A stretch of 64,000 nt of DNA. It comes from Cylindrotheca closterium. Its lineage: Eukaryota; Bacillariophyta; Bacillariophyceae; Bacillariales; Bacillariaceae. The stretch's first letter is position 1, and the number at the start of each line of letters is the position of its first letter. Both the position numbers and the translations under genes were made by a program. Below, in pieces: positions 21,168 to 30,490 of the stretch. Where the stretch lies: contig CAKOGP040001113.1 in assembly GCA_933822405.4 (NCBI GenBank), forward strand, positions 292,432 to 356,431, read 5' to 3'. The notes beneath the pieces were generated by a model, which did not search any database, was not told the DNA's origin, and saw only the letters and a program-made list of their open reading frames with translations.

Positions 21168-22468
21168 ATGACGTCTCGACTTATTGTAACTCTTTTGTCG
21201 CACTTTTGTTTGCTCCATGTGGCAGCCTCCAGAACCATTTTGATCGACTGGTTTATTCCTCAAGACGAGGACAGCTATTATGCGGATAGACAAGCTGCGC
21301 CAGGCGATGTCATTGTATTCAACTTTGACCCCGATGGCAGAAATGACGTATACATTCATCCCACGGGAGATTGCGAACGCGAGGATTCCATTTTGATTGC
21401 TGCTCAAGGATCTGGGACAGGAAACTATACCTTTGTCGAGAGTGAAATCAATTCCACCATTTTTTTCACGTCTCAGGCACCAATGCATTGTAGTTTGGGA
21501 CAGTTTATTAACGTCACTGTAGTGGAAGCCGCGGAGACCATGGCACCTTCCGAGTCACCATCTTCTGGCGATTCCGAAATGCCATCGGATGCTCCATCCA
21601 GTGTTCCATCCAAGCTTCCTACCATGTCTCCCACTGTCAGTCCTACTGCCCCACCCACTGTATTACCGCCATCGTCCATTTTTACATTGGCGGCGGAAAA
21701 GGGTACCTACACGACACTTCTTTCGGCCGCAAACTCCACTGGAGTCTTGGCGGATTTGGAACAGCTAACGGGACCATTGAGTAAGTACAAATGAAGAATC
21801 GTAATGCTGAATGCAGTATCTATCCTTTTTGGATTGCTTCTAACCCGCACTTTTTTGCTTATTGTTCTCCTCCTGCTCCTCGCTCCTCCGCCTTTCAACA
21901 CAGCCGTTTTTGGCCCCACTGATACCGCCTTTGCTGGAGTTTCATTGGAGGGCGTGACCAATGAAGGACTCATCGGCATCCTTTCGGGCCATGTGGTCCA
22001 AGGAATTACACGGCTGCTGATTTGATTGCCGAAGGATGCATTGAATTGCAAACCTTGGCGGGAGTTTTGATCAGTGTTTCGGCTGGAGATGCAGGTGTCG
22101 TCATTAATGGCGGAGCCACAGTCGTGGACCCGAACATTATTGCGGACGATGGTGTCTTGCACGGCATTGATGGGATTATTGGTAGCTTTGTGGCCTGTCC
22201 CACACCCATGCCCTCTTCCAGTTCCATTCCCAGTGACATGCCCTCGTTGGTTCCCAGTGACATGCCATCCATGGTCCCCACGGCCATGATTCCGGCTACT
22301 CCCACTGTCACTCCCGCGACTGGAACACCCACCATTACACGAACGGACCCACCAAATGCACCACGAGGATTTGATCCTGGATCTGGGGCATCCACCAGTA
22401 CTATGGGTAGTATGCTTTCAGCATCTGTTGTCACGACACTTGTGATTGTGTCAATGATGATGGTATAA
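21168..22468 (+). CDS. Cupredoxin-like plus fasciclin-domain surface protein, with a one-base frameshift
   Basis: Exon 1 is 21168-21780 and exon 2 is 21904-22468 (intron GTAAGT...CAG, phase 1). The ATG at 21168 opens a signal peptide (LIVTLLSHFCLLHVAAS). Residues about 20-115 form a cupredoxin-like beta domain (VYIHP...C; APMHCSLGQ). A Ser/Pro/Thr linker follows, then one fasciclin domain: LTVFGPTDTAF, GHVVQG, YTAADLIAEG, VVINGGATVV, DDGVLHGIDGII. A second Ser/Pro/Thr stretch and a hydrophobic end (VVTTLVIVSMMMV) suggest GPI anchoring. Near 22003-22010 the frame breaks between GHVVQG and YTAADL; one base is missing, and both sides are strongly fasciclin-like. It is either a sequence error, a polymorphism or a recent pseudogene. 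Fasciclin proteins are adhesion molecules. Confidence 0.7.
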
Positions 22469-22960
22469 AGGAACAAACCAAAATGAGTTATTGTTCATGA
22501 TGATGGAGATCTATGAAAAAGTGACATTATCCAGGTTTGGACCAGTTTATAGTTGGTCACTTGCTTTGTTGTATGCTACTACCACTATTTTTTAATATAA
22601 TACATGTCGATATTTATAATATTTAAAGTTAAGAAATTCACAGTCCGGTACTGTAGTACAATTCTGTTTCTAACTACTGCATTATCGAGTTCAAAGTATC
22701 CCATTCGTACTAAACCTAAACATACTATCCAGCAACGAAAGAACAGCAGTGGATTGACAGCCTGGAATGCAATCGGACTAATAATACATATTACATACAC
22801 AATTTCTATCTCACTATAACACTTAATTTAAAAAAAAAACATTGATTCTCGAATAACTAATTTCCATCTCATCTCGTCGCCCAACATGGAATTCTATCTA
22901 TACGGTGGCCAAAAATGGGACGAGACGCTTTCTAGTTTGTCGTCCTTTCTTCGTTTTCTC
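22469..22960. other. Convergent intergenic region
   Basis: AT-rich 3' region between two convergent genes. An ATTTTTTAATATAATAC-like stretch at about 22586 and an A run at 22833 are visible; no gene was seen. Confidence 0.4.
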
Positions 22961-23653
22961 TCACAGTATTAGACTGACCATTGTTGTCACAAGCACTGCG
23001 ACGAATAATGACTTGCGGGTGGCGATAATAATGCCAAAAGCACTGCTTTGTTCCTCAGCAGTCGTCGCGGCATCTTCATTGTTGGTGGTGCGAGCACCAG
23101 CAGTCCCATCTGCAGTGTTGGATTCAATGGGCACTCCTGGTAAAGCAGCAGCAAGGTCGTCTTCTGGTTTGTTGACGCTCGTCGTCGGTCTCGTCAAGAA
23201 GGATGATGGTGCTGGCGAGGGTGGCTGTGGAGTAGGAAAGACTCGAAAGCGAGCTTGCTGACCCTGCTCACAGTGACTTCCTGCATCACAGACGAAGAGC
23301 ATTTCATTCCCAAAGAAATCACTGTCGTTTTCTTGAAAGGTATAGGTCACGCTATTACTATTTTGTTTGGGAACCAGTTCGTTGCGATTACTCGGATCAC
23401 AGGATAGAGAGGGATGAATAAAGACCGTATGCGGGCCATAGACCTTGAACGTGACTGTGTCACCGGCGGTGACAAATTGTTCTGGCAGCGGTTCATGGTC
23501 CAAGGTGGGGGACCAGAATTCAATCAAAAGGTCTTTGGCAGAAACGGATGGAATGTGGCATGTTTGGATGAGGAGTATCAGCAAGAGTACTGTGGAATAA
23601 GATGGAAGGAGGCACGATGCTGACGATGACGATGATTGTCTTGTTCTTGACAT
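22961..23653 (-). CDS. Secreted stellacyanin-like cupredoxin with C-terminal anchor
   Basis: 230 aa from an ATG at 23653. The signal peptide ends near VSAKD (core STVLLLILLIQTCHI). Residues about 40-145 are a single cupredoxin domain. The candidate type 1 copper ligands are all visible: His in HTVFIHPS, then Cys, His and Gln in FVCDAGSHCEQGQ, where the Gln in the axial position is as in stellacyanins. The Ser/Pro/Thr-rich region after it and the hydrophobic end (SLFVAVLVTTMVSLIL) suggest a GPI-anchored surface protein. Its cupredoxin domain is related to that of the convergent gene at 21168-22468. Likely roles are electron transfer or copper binding at the cell surface. Confidence 0.75.
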   Translation of the reverse strand: MSRTRQSSSSSASCLLPSYSTVLLLILLIQTCHIPSVSAKDLLIEFWSPTLDHEPLPEQFVTAGDTVTFKVYGPHTVFIHPSLSCDPSNRNELVPKQNSNSVTYTFQENDSDFFGNEMLFVCDAGSHCEQGQQARFRVFPTPQPPSPAPSSFLTRPTTSVNKPEDDLAAALPGVPIESNTADGTAGARTTNNEDAATTAEEQSSAFGIIIATRKSLFVAVLVTTMVSLIL

Positions 23654-24233
23654 GATGTTGTTTGATGATGATGCTGCTGCGATGCTGATGCTAGTGTTGA
23701 TCGTGTGGGTGTGTGGGTGGTACTGCCTGATTGATTGATTGTGTGACTGAATAGCTAGGTCCGTCTTGTTGCAAAACGATTATAGGAGTAAATTGAAAAT
23801 TGATATCAACACGACTGGTTAAACGACCGTTGTCTTAAACAAAAAAGCCGAGAATAATAGACTCGTGAGTGTATGTTTTGGCTTCCATTTGAGATTTCAA
23901 AACGGCCCCTGTAATGCAGATGGTGGTGGTCGGAGTCACGCAAAAAGTGACGACGACGATATTTGAAATTTTCATTCCGAGTCGACCCAATTGATTCAAC
24001 GGTTTACAAGATTTGAATAACTCCAACTCCGTTATATATATCGCAAGCTTCCACTTTTTGTGTTGCGGAACAGTCCCATGTTGCATGTGATTCTTCGAGA
24101 ACAATCATCCAACAAAAGCTTCCACAACAATCTTCACTAGTTTCTTGTGTCATTGGATGCCCCCCATCGTGCGTATGTATTAAAAAATACCTACCGGTAC
24201 CCTATCATTAACGACGAGAAGTAATTTATAAGC
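23654..24233. other. Divergent promoter region
   Basis: No gene. It lies between the starts of the minus-strand cupredoxin gene and the plus-strand membrane protein. A TACCGGTA palindrome is at 24192-24199, 35 bases before the downstream ATG. Confidence 0.4.
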
Positions 24234-24896
24234 ATGAGTATGCATAAACCATCACCATCACTGCTTTCGTTGCAAGACTATGCGACCTTTCAATACATGT
24301 TGGCACCTCCTTCCATTGCATCTCCCATTGTCCGCAGCATTGAATCCTTTGTCTTTTACAACGAACCGTACAATCCAAACAAGGCCGAAAAAGATCACCG
24401 ACGCATGATCAAGGGGACTGTGAATCTAATTTCGTATTATGGGTGTTGTCTAGTACTCCTTCCATCTCATTTATTGGGCATGAGCAAATGGATATCATCA
24501 TCGTCAGAGGACGAAGACAATAAGAAGAACAAGCCCAACAAGAATGACAGCAATGATTCCAAAAAGGTCCTGCGACGATTTCGATATTCCTACTTTTGCG
24601 GGATGGTGCAAGTCGACACCAGACATGTGCAACTTTCAGAAAAGGAGGAGAAGGAGGATGGTGCTAGTAATCCAACTTCGTTTCGATTGGTGGAATACCT
24701 GGACATTTCGCCATGGGCTTGGGTCATTTGCGAAGCTTTTTATATAACAATCATTGCATCTGCCATTGGGTTCCATCAAACACTCATTAGTACGGATCCG
24801 TCACTCTCGGTGGTCTGGACGACATTTGTGACTACGGTCGCGGCACTCAATGCTGCTGGACTCCTCTTTCTAAAAATTCGAAACAACTTTGAATAA
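24234..24896 (+). CDS. Unknown membrane protein
   Basis: 220 aa from an ATG at 24234, single exon. Hydrophobic segments are visible at about residues 62-82 (TVNLISYYGCCLVLLPSHLL), 158-180 (WAWVICEAFYITIIASAIGF) and 190-212 (VVWTTFVTTVAALNAAGLLFL), with a Lys/Asp/Asn-rich hydrophilic loop at about 88-145. This predicts three membrane spans with a long charged loop. I recognise no family. Open frame, ATG start and the clear membrane pattern support a real gene. Confidence 0.6.
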   Translation: MSMHKPSPSLLSLQDYATFQYMLAPPSIASPIVRSIESFVFYNEPYNPNKAEKDHRRMIKGTVNLISYYGCCLVLLPSHLLGMSKWISSSSEDEDNKKNKPNKNDSNDSKKVLRRFRYSYFCGMVQVDTRHVQLSEKEEKEDGASNPTSFRLVEYLDISPWAWVICEAFYITIIASAIGFHQTLISTDPSLSVVWTTFVTTVAALNAAGLLFLKIRNNFE

Positions 24897-25235
24897 CTGC
24901 TGAGGAGGAGGAGTAGAAGTAGTACTATAAGAAAGCAAGATATGGAATGTGTGAAACATACAAAGAAAAGAGAGAATTTGGGCCACTTTACAGCCAATTA
25001 ACGGCGGTGAATAACAAGCAAGCAATCTTTGTACCCTCCAACAGAAAGTGTTCCATGGAGACAGGCGGCTTGTCGCAATTTCCTTCCTGGTGGTTGTGGT
25101 GGTGGTCGATATTGGAAGCTTGTACTTTTGCTGTAGCTCAGCATGACAAGTCAGCATGGTAGTATTGGCAAAGATTGTCTACAGATAGTTTGAGAGTCAG
25201 TCCCCAAAAAGGAACGTTCTATACAAATGAAATGT
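24897..25235. other. Intergenic (convergent), nothing recognised
   Basis: About 340 bases between the 3' ends of two genes. No supported feature. Confidence 0.4.
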
Positions 25236-26826
25236 TTAATCCAAATCCAAGACATCTTCATCTTCCTCGCCTTCTTCTTCATCTTCGTCGACCGTCTCGT
25301 AATACTCTCCTTCATCCTCGTCTTCAAACATGTAGTCTCCTTCTGGCATGTCCTCGGGAGCCATGTTCCATTTGGCCGCCTCTTCTTCCATACGTTGTCG
25401 ACGTTTTCGTTCCATTTCGGCAATCTCCTCGGGCGTCTTTTCCTTGTAATTCGGATTGTTCTTGCGATGTTCCGCCCGACGTCGGTCCCGTTCGGCCTTG
25501 CGACCTTCCTTGGTACCATCGTTGGTTTGAAAGGCGCCACCCGGTGTGGTTCCACCATCTTGTCGCTTTTGTTGATCGCTGCGTCGTTCCCGTTTGGCCT
25601 TTTCTTCCTGTTCCAACTTTTTCGTTCGCGTCTTGATCGTGGGAAGGGTGGAGACCTTTTTCATGTCCGCCTTTTTCGAGACAACCTCACCAATCAAGTT
25701 GCTCATGGGACCGTATCCGACTCCATGTCCTGGCAATGTGGCAAGGGACGTCTTGAGTCGGCCATCCTTCTTGCCAGTCCCACCCGTCACCTTTTGGAAT
25801 ACCACAAAACGAGGTTGTCCGGATGAAAATTCGGGCAAGTATTCGGCTTCAATGCCCTTGACGTACAAAACGCTAGTGTCAATCGCCGCAAAGGCAACCT
25901 TGGGGAATTCTACCAAAAGTTTGGACATGGCATCCTTGACATAGTTGGGGGATACCTTTCCTCCTTTTAGTAACAAGGCACAGACATCCTTGTCCAGACA
26001 TTTGGATCTCAAATCTTGGGTCGTTTCAATCTTTTCTGCCTTTGGAACCAACAAGTTCTTGAGTGCCTTGACCAACATGGATCCTGTCTTTAAATGTTTG
26101 GCGGGGACCTGATTATTGTTTGTGTGGAAATAGTAGAGATCATTGTTGGTCAGTTATGGACTGGTTGATTGATTGATTGATTGATTGATTCATTGATTGA
26201 TTGGTCGATCACTTCGTTGCAAAGCTGCTGCTGGTCGAATGAATGAATCTTTTGTATAAAGTAGTACTTACTTGCTTTGGTGGTCCAATCTTTCCAGACA
26301 CAAAAATAGTTGGCCGTTGCTTCTTGTTGAGGTTGAACCGTTCATATATTGTCTTTTCACTTGACACTAATACATGGTTGCAGTCCAAGAGACGGAATTC
26401 GGCGGGTGCACCGCCATCGGAACTAGCATCAGCAAATACCGAACTAATGGGAAATGTAGCATTCTCGGCGTGGCATAGAACCGCGTAGTTCTTGCCTTCA
26501 GCTTCCCCAAAGAGGACTTCTCTCAATTCCAATTCGTCCATGACATTGACTCGGATCACCTGATGATAATAGTATTAGTATTATAGTGTTGTTATTGTCG
26601 TTTGAGACATTGCCAGGAGCGTACAAAGCAACAAGAGTGAGAATGACGGAATCAACATCACACAGAACAACACAAGTCCCTGTCCTTTTCATCGCACCTC
26701 CGAGTTGATTCCCTTGAAGAACTGATACACAATCATGGCCAAGGCAACGGCGATGGCTGGCTTTAACAGCTTCTCCACTTCAGGAGGCCTTTGGCTTCCC
26801 TTGCTGGTCTTTTTCTTTCCTGCCAT
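25236..26826 (-). CDS. Membrane-anchored thioredoxin-fold-like protein with acidic tail (three exons)
   Basis: Exons 26826-26698, 26559-26272 and 26108-25236 join in phase 0 to 429 aa. The first intron uses a GTGCGA donor, the second GTAAGT. Residues 1-22 are basic and 23-38 hydrophobic (PAIAVALAMIVYQFF), a signal-anchor. Two regions then look like thioredoxin folds without CxxC: one with NYAVLCHAENA and QRPTIFVSGKIGPPKQ, the other with VAFAAIDTSVLYVKGIEAEY and GQPRFVVFQK. A long Lys/Arg/Glu helix follows, and the last 45 residues are almost all acidic. The absence of redox cysteines argues for a chaperone or binding role, perhaps in the ER or its membrane. The family assignment is tentative; the splice model is well supported. 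Confidence 0.65.
26165..26203. repeat. GATT microsatellite in intron
   Basis: About ten copies of ATTG/GATT, one of them interrupted, within the second intron of the thioredoxin-like gene. Confidence 0.85.
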
Positions 26827-27549
26827 ATTATATATAATATATCAATTGAATGGAAGGGCTTTGGTTTTGATTAGTCCAATGATACAGAGAGAGCAAGACG
26901 AAGTATGTATAGTCTACTACTATACGACAAGATTGCTGACACTTTTGTTGTCCATCATCCATCCTCGTCCATCATCCTCCTCCAAAAAAACAAAGTTCCC
27001 CAAAATTCGCCGCGTGGAACCACAAAAATGTCGTCCGTCCTTTCTTCCATAGATTAGATCCAGACAGACCGTCCGTGAATGAATGAGATGATTCGAAATC
27101 CATTGATAAAAAAGAATTCTTTCATACTCTTATTTCTACAGTCAAGAATAGGTACCGATGTGGTGCTTTAGCGTATTGCATCGCTGGCTGCGGACAATCG
27201 TCAGACCGTTCGGGAATGAGAACCAAGATCCACTGATAAAAGAATACAAGATTGATAAAAAGGGATAATATTCTCAAACCACATGGAACACACACCTTTT
27301 TCTCTCCAAGTGTGTGTTGGAAGTCTTTTAAAGGCCAACGCGTTGGGAAACACATCACATCGCACCCACCCATCACACAAACAAAAAGCCCTCACGATTG
27401 CACACCGACCAGAAATTCAACAAAAAAAAAACCCGCTTCCCATCGAAACGTCAAAGATTTCTCATAAAAGCAAGAAGTAGAAGAATAACACACCAAGAAG
27501 AAGGAAGCATACTACATAATAAAAAGTAAAAACAGAAGAAACAGCAAAC
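26827..27549. other. Divergent promoter region
   Basis: About 720 bases between two divergent starts. A ten-base palindrome TATATAATAT-like stretch lies just upstream of the minus-strand ATG (26825-26840). No gene was seen; small ORFs overlap on both strands and are not convincing. Confidence 0.4.
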
Positions 27550-28197
27550 ATGGGCGTAGTTGTAATCATTCCAGAATCTCTGATAAAGACCATACTCCTC
27601 GAGGATGGAGAAGATATCATGACGGACGACGGTGATGGTTCTGAAACGAATATGAATATTCATCATAACCCAGCACTGACGACCCGACGGGCGGAAACTT
27701 CCAGTGTTACAGACTCGGTAGAGCTCCTCATTGAACGGCGTCCGCTCTTGTTCAATCCTCCTCATCCTGATGACACTGTGGATGGAAAGAACTATGATGA
27801 GTACGACTTTGAAGAGGGGGGTTCTGATTACGATGAGAACGATGACGATGATTATTTTGATGACTATTCCGACACGGAGTATAACATGCCACTGAATGAT
27901 AGCTTCGAGCAAGAACAGGAGGGCAGAACCACCACTGCATCCAGAACGACAGACCCCAGCATAATACGAAGACAGTCATCATCGATTGCTTCATCGGAAC
28001 TATTGCTGGATGCAGAAGGGAGATTTCATGATGGCGAGACCCCAAGTCGTGGTATTGACTTTGGAGACGACTATCCATTGGACGATGACGACCAAGATTC
28101 CATCGAATTTCCTTCGTTCCGAAATTCTCAGCCAGTTCCTCGGACCGTAATTCTCCCAGGAGGTACTACCGGCACTCGGATAGGAACTACAATGTAG
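27550..28197 (+). CDS. Acidic low-complexity protein, unknown
   Basis: 215 aa from an ATG at 27550. After a short hydrophobic start (MGVVVIIPESL) it is rich in Asp, Glu, Ser and Tyr, with clusters such as DENDDDDYFDDYSDTEY at about 94-110 and PLDDDDQDSIEF near residue 178. No domain was recognised. A RRQSSS phosphosite-like motif is near residue 138. It is probably disordered. Support is limited to an uninterrupted frame of good length and ATG start. Confidence 0.5.
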   Translation: MGVVVIIPESLIKTILLEDGEDIMTDDGDGSETNMNIHHNPALTTRRAETSSVTDSVELLIERRPLLFNPPHPDDTVDGKNYDEYDFEEGGSDYDENDDDDYFDDYSDTEYNMPLNDSFEQEQEGRTTTASRTTDPSIIRRQSSSIASSELLLDAEGRFHDGETPSRGIDFGDDYPLDDDDQDSIEFPSFRNSQPVPRTVILPGGTTGTRIGTTM

Positions 28198-29332
28198 TCA
28201 CCACCAATTGTCTCTGGGATGAACAAACAAGATTTGGGACACTTTACACACATCCACACACACAAACGACCAAAGGTGCCAAAAGCGGTACCAGATTAGA
28301 ATAGAACAAATACTAACTTCTGAAAGAAAATATACGACCATCATTCCTGGTATAACACCATCGTCATTCCTCGTATTGTACTAACTAGCCACCAAAAAAT
28401 TAAATCTAGAGTATTCAAGCAGATCTGGCAACAAAAGTGATACAAAGAGAGGGTTCAAACTTGAGTGGGCGAGGATGTACCGATAGCTAGCTACCACTGT
28501 AGTGATGTGCAAGTTTCGTCTCATGGTAGTAATTCAGAATCCTTTTTCAAAATTGTTGCTCCCACACCACCCCACAGCGAAGTCGCCCTTGCAAATAAAG
28601 CTTGTGCCAAGCAAGTCGCCCTTCCACGACGAGAGGAGTCACAAACGCTCCTTCGCCTCTCCATTTCGGCATTGGGGTAGGTACCTTACCTACCTACCTA
28701 ATAGAATTACCTTCAACCCTTTCGGAATCCTTTTTCCCCATAGCATTTCTAGCAAAATTATTCTCTTGCTTTCTACCACGAGAGGGAGTACGTTCCCTAC
28801 CTGTAGCACAAAAGGCTTCTTCGCATGCGGCATTCTACCGCACCTTCAACACTTTCTTCGGAATTTGCTCCCAAAGACGCCAAGCTGTGTCTTTTGGGGG
28901 AGGCGCCAGTCTCATGTGTGGCATAATAAGCTCCTCGTTGTGGCCGTTGGTGGTGGCTCTTCGACGCGACTTCTGATCAAATCGGATCTGACTCATTCGA
29001 ATGCCTATGTTCGACCTCGTAACTTCTGATCAAAACGAATCTGACTCATTCGAGTCTGACTCATTGGACGATGCAGATGGCGCAGGTTCCGTCCGACACG
29101 TGGTACTGGACTGCCGTTCATTTAGGCGTAGGATCAGATCAGAACCGCTACTACAATAGGGTAGGAGACTGGCACGTGACAGTTTGGAGTGAGTGAGTCG
29201 TATCCAGAGGCTGTACACTAACCGAAACGATCGTCTTTCATCTCACAATTCTCACAAATTCCGGCCACCACCGTAGCGTAGCGTATCACTCCACAGATCT
29301 TCACAGCCACGAAAAAGCACGAACACCACAAA
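28198..29332. other. Intergenic with short duplications
   Basis: No gene supported. AACTTCTGATCAAA(A/T)CG followed by GATCTGACTCATTCG-like sequence occurs twice (about 28969-29000 and 29021-29055), a local direct duplication. From about 29235 the sequence resembles the 5' flanks of the small basic ORFs at 43117 and 49293 (CTCACAATTCTCA, later CGAACACCA before the ATG). Confidence 0.45.
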
Positions 29333-29626
29333 ATGAACACAAGCAATAATACTAACAATAACATCAAAATGGCTTCTCACCACCATCGATCCAGTTCGGA
29401 CCTATCCCTGAGTTCCACTGACAGCAACGTGTCAGCAGCTCGCAAACTTCGACGCATGAAACGAAAACTTTTGTTGGATTTCGTGAACGATGATAACATT
29501 AACACTAACAACGATGCCAATGCCAATGATACTTCCACCAACAACATGAATGATGAACGAGAAATCCTCTCGCTTTTCATTTGGTCGGCTGACGGCAGCC
29601 CCAAACCATTTCCTCGTCAGCATTGA
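29333..29626 (+). CDS. Small basic protein of a dispersed three-member family, copy 1
   Basis: 97 aa from an ATG at 29333. A Ser/Asn/His-rich start (RSSSDLSLSS) is followed by the family core ARKLRRMKRKLLLDFVNDD (residues about 36-54), an Asn/Asp-rich spacer, and EREILSLFIWSAD. The core is shared nearly unchanged with ORFs at 43117 and 49293, and also the 5' and 3' flanks are related. A second open frame (+1) from 29550 to 29801 continues with VSIETKRPSK and later VEVEANLS, and parts of this recur in copy 3, so the real protein may be longer through an intron or frameshift. The basic helix could bind nucleic acid or membrane; the function is unknown. Confidence 0.6.
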   Translation: MNTSNNTNNNIKMASHHHRSSSDLSLSSTDSNVSAARKLRRMKRKLLLDFVNDDNINTNNDANANDTSTNNMNDEREILSLFIWSADGSPKPFPRQH

Positions 29627-30490
29627 AACGAAACGACCATCCAAACTGCCATTTACCCACGACTCCACGTCGACCAAAACAGGCACGAGTTTGGCAACCA
29701 CAATTCCAAGACGGACAATCATTGGGAGAGCCAAGAAGGTTGAGGTGGAAGCAAACCTTTCTTGGCTAAATCTCCAAAGCATTTTCAGTGTCTTAAGATA
29801 GTCGTTGGTAGCTAGGGATTGACGGATTCTCAGGAACCAAACTCGAAACTGATGTGTTTGCTTAGTTTCGAAGATCCGACCCATGCGTTCGACGACAGCT
29901 TTTTTACTTTACGTACATACACTAATCATATATGTAATTCAAAGGAAACTTTACTATCAACTCTTTTCCCCTTTTCATTCAGTAGCTTCCTGACTGACTC
30001 AACTTATCCTATTAGATGTCACAAGATGATAGATACCGCAACACTTTTCTATGCAAATCTTCGTAGTGGGTACTGACACAGGCCTTTCTGTTGTCTCTAT
30101 TAACGGTTACTGTCGGTAGGTATACGGCAATCTTCCTGCTGATGATACGGTTGGTTTGCCTCGAGGAGAACTACCCCCAGATAGTGAAAAAGTCATGCAA
30201 CAATAAGATGGATTGCACTTAGCTGTTCTACAAACTGATTCTACCAATCGGCGCGAGATTGATTCATTCACTTATGGCTCAGCAAACTTGGGTCTGATGC
30301 TCCTTCTTTGATTCCTCTCTAATATGATCGTCTACTTTTCTCAACAGTGAAGTCATGTCATCGCATCTTAGGATCCGCACTTTATCAACATACACAGGGA
30401 CACTCATACTCATTCTACTCCAACTTTTCCCTCCAATCTTCGTTTCTTGAATTCAGGAAGACTTGGAACATTTTCATCCTCTACATTCTC
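29627..30490. other. 3' flank of small basic ORF with shared element
   Basis: 29627-29801 holds the +1-frame extension of the small ORF. At about 30220-30345 lies a segment starting CTGTTCTACAAACTG with GAGATTGATTCATTC and CAGCAAACTTGG, which recurs in diverged form at about 43459-43580 and 42610-42725. No independent gene was seen. Confidence 0.45.
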
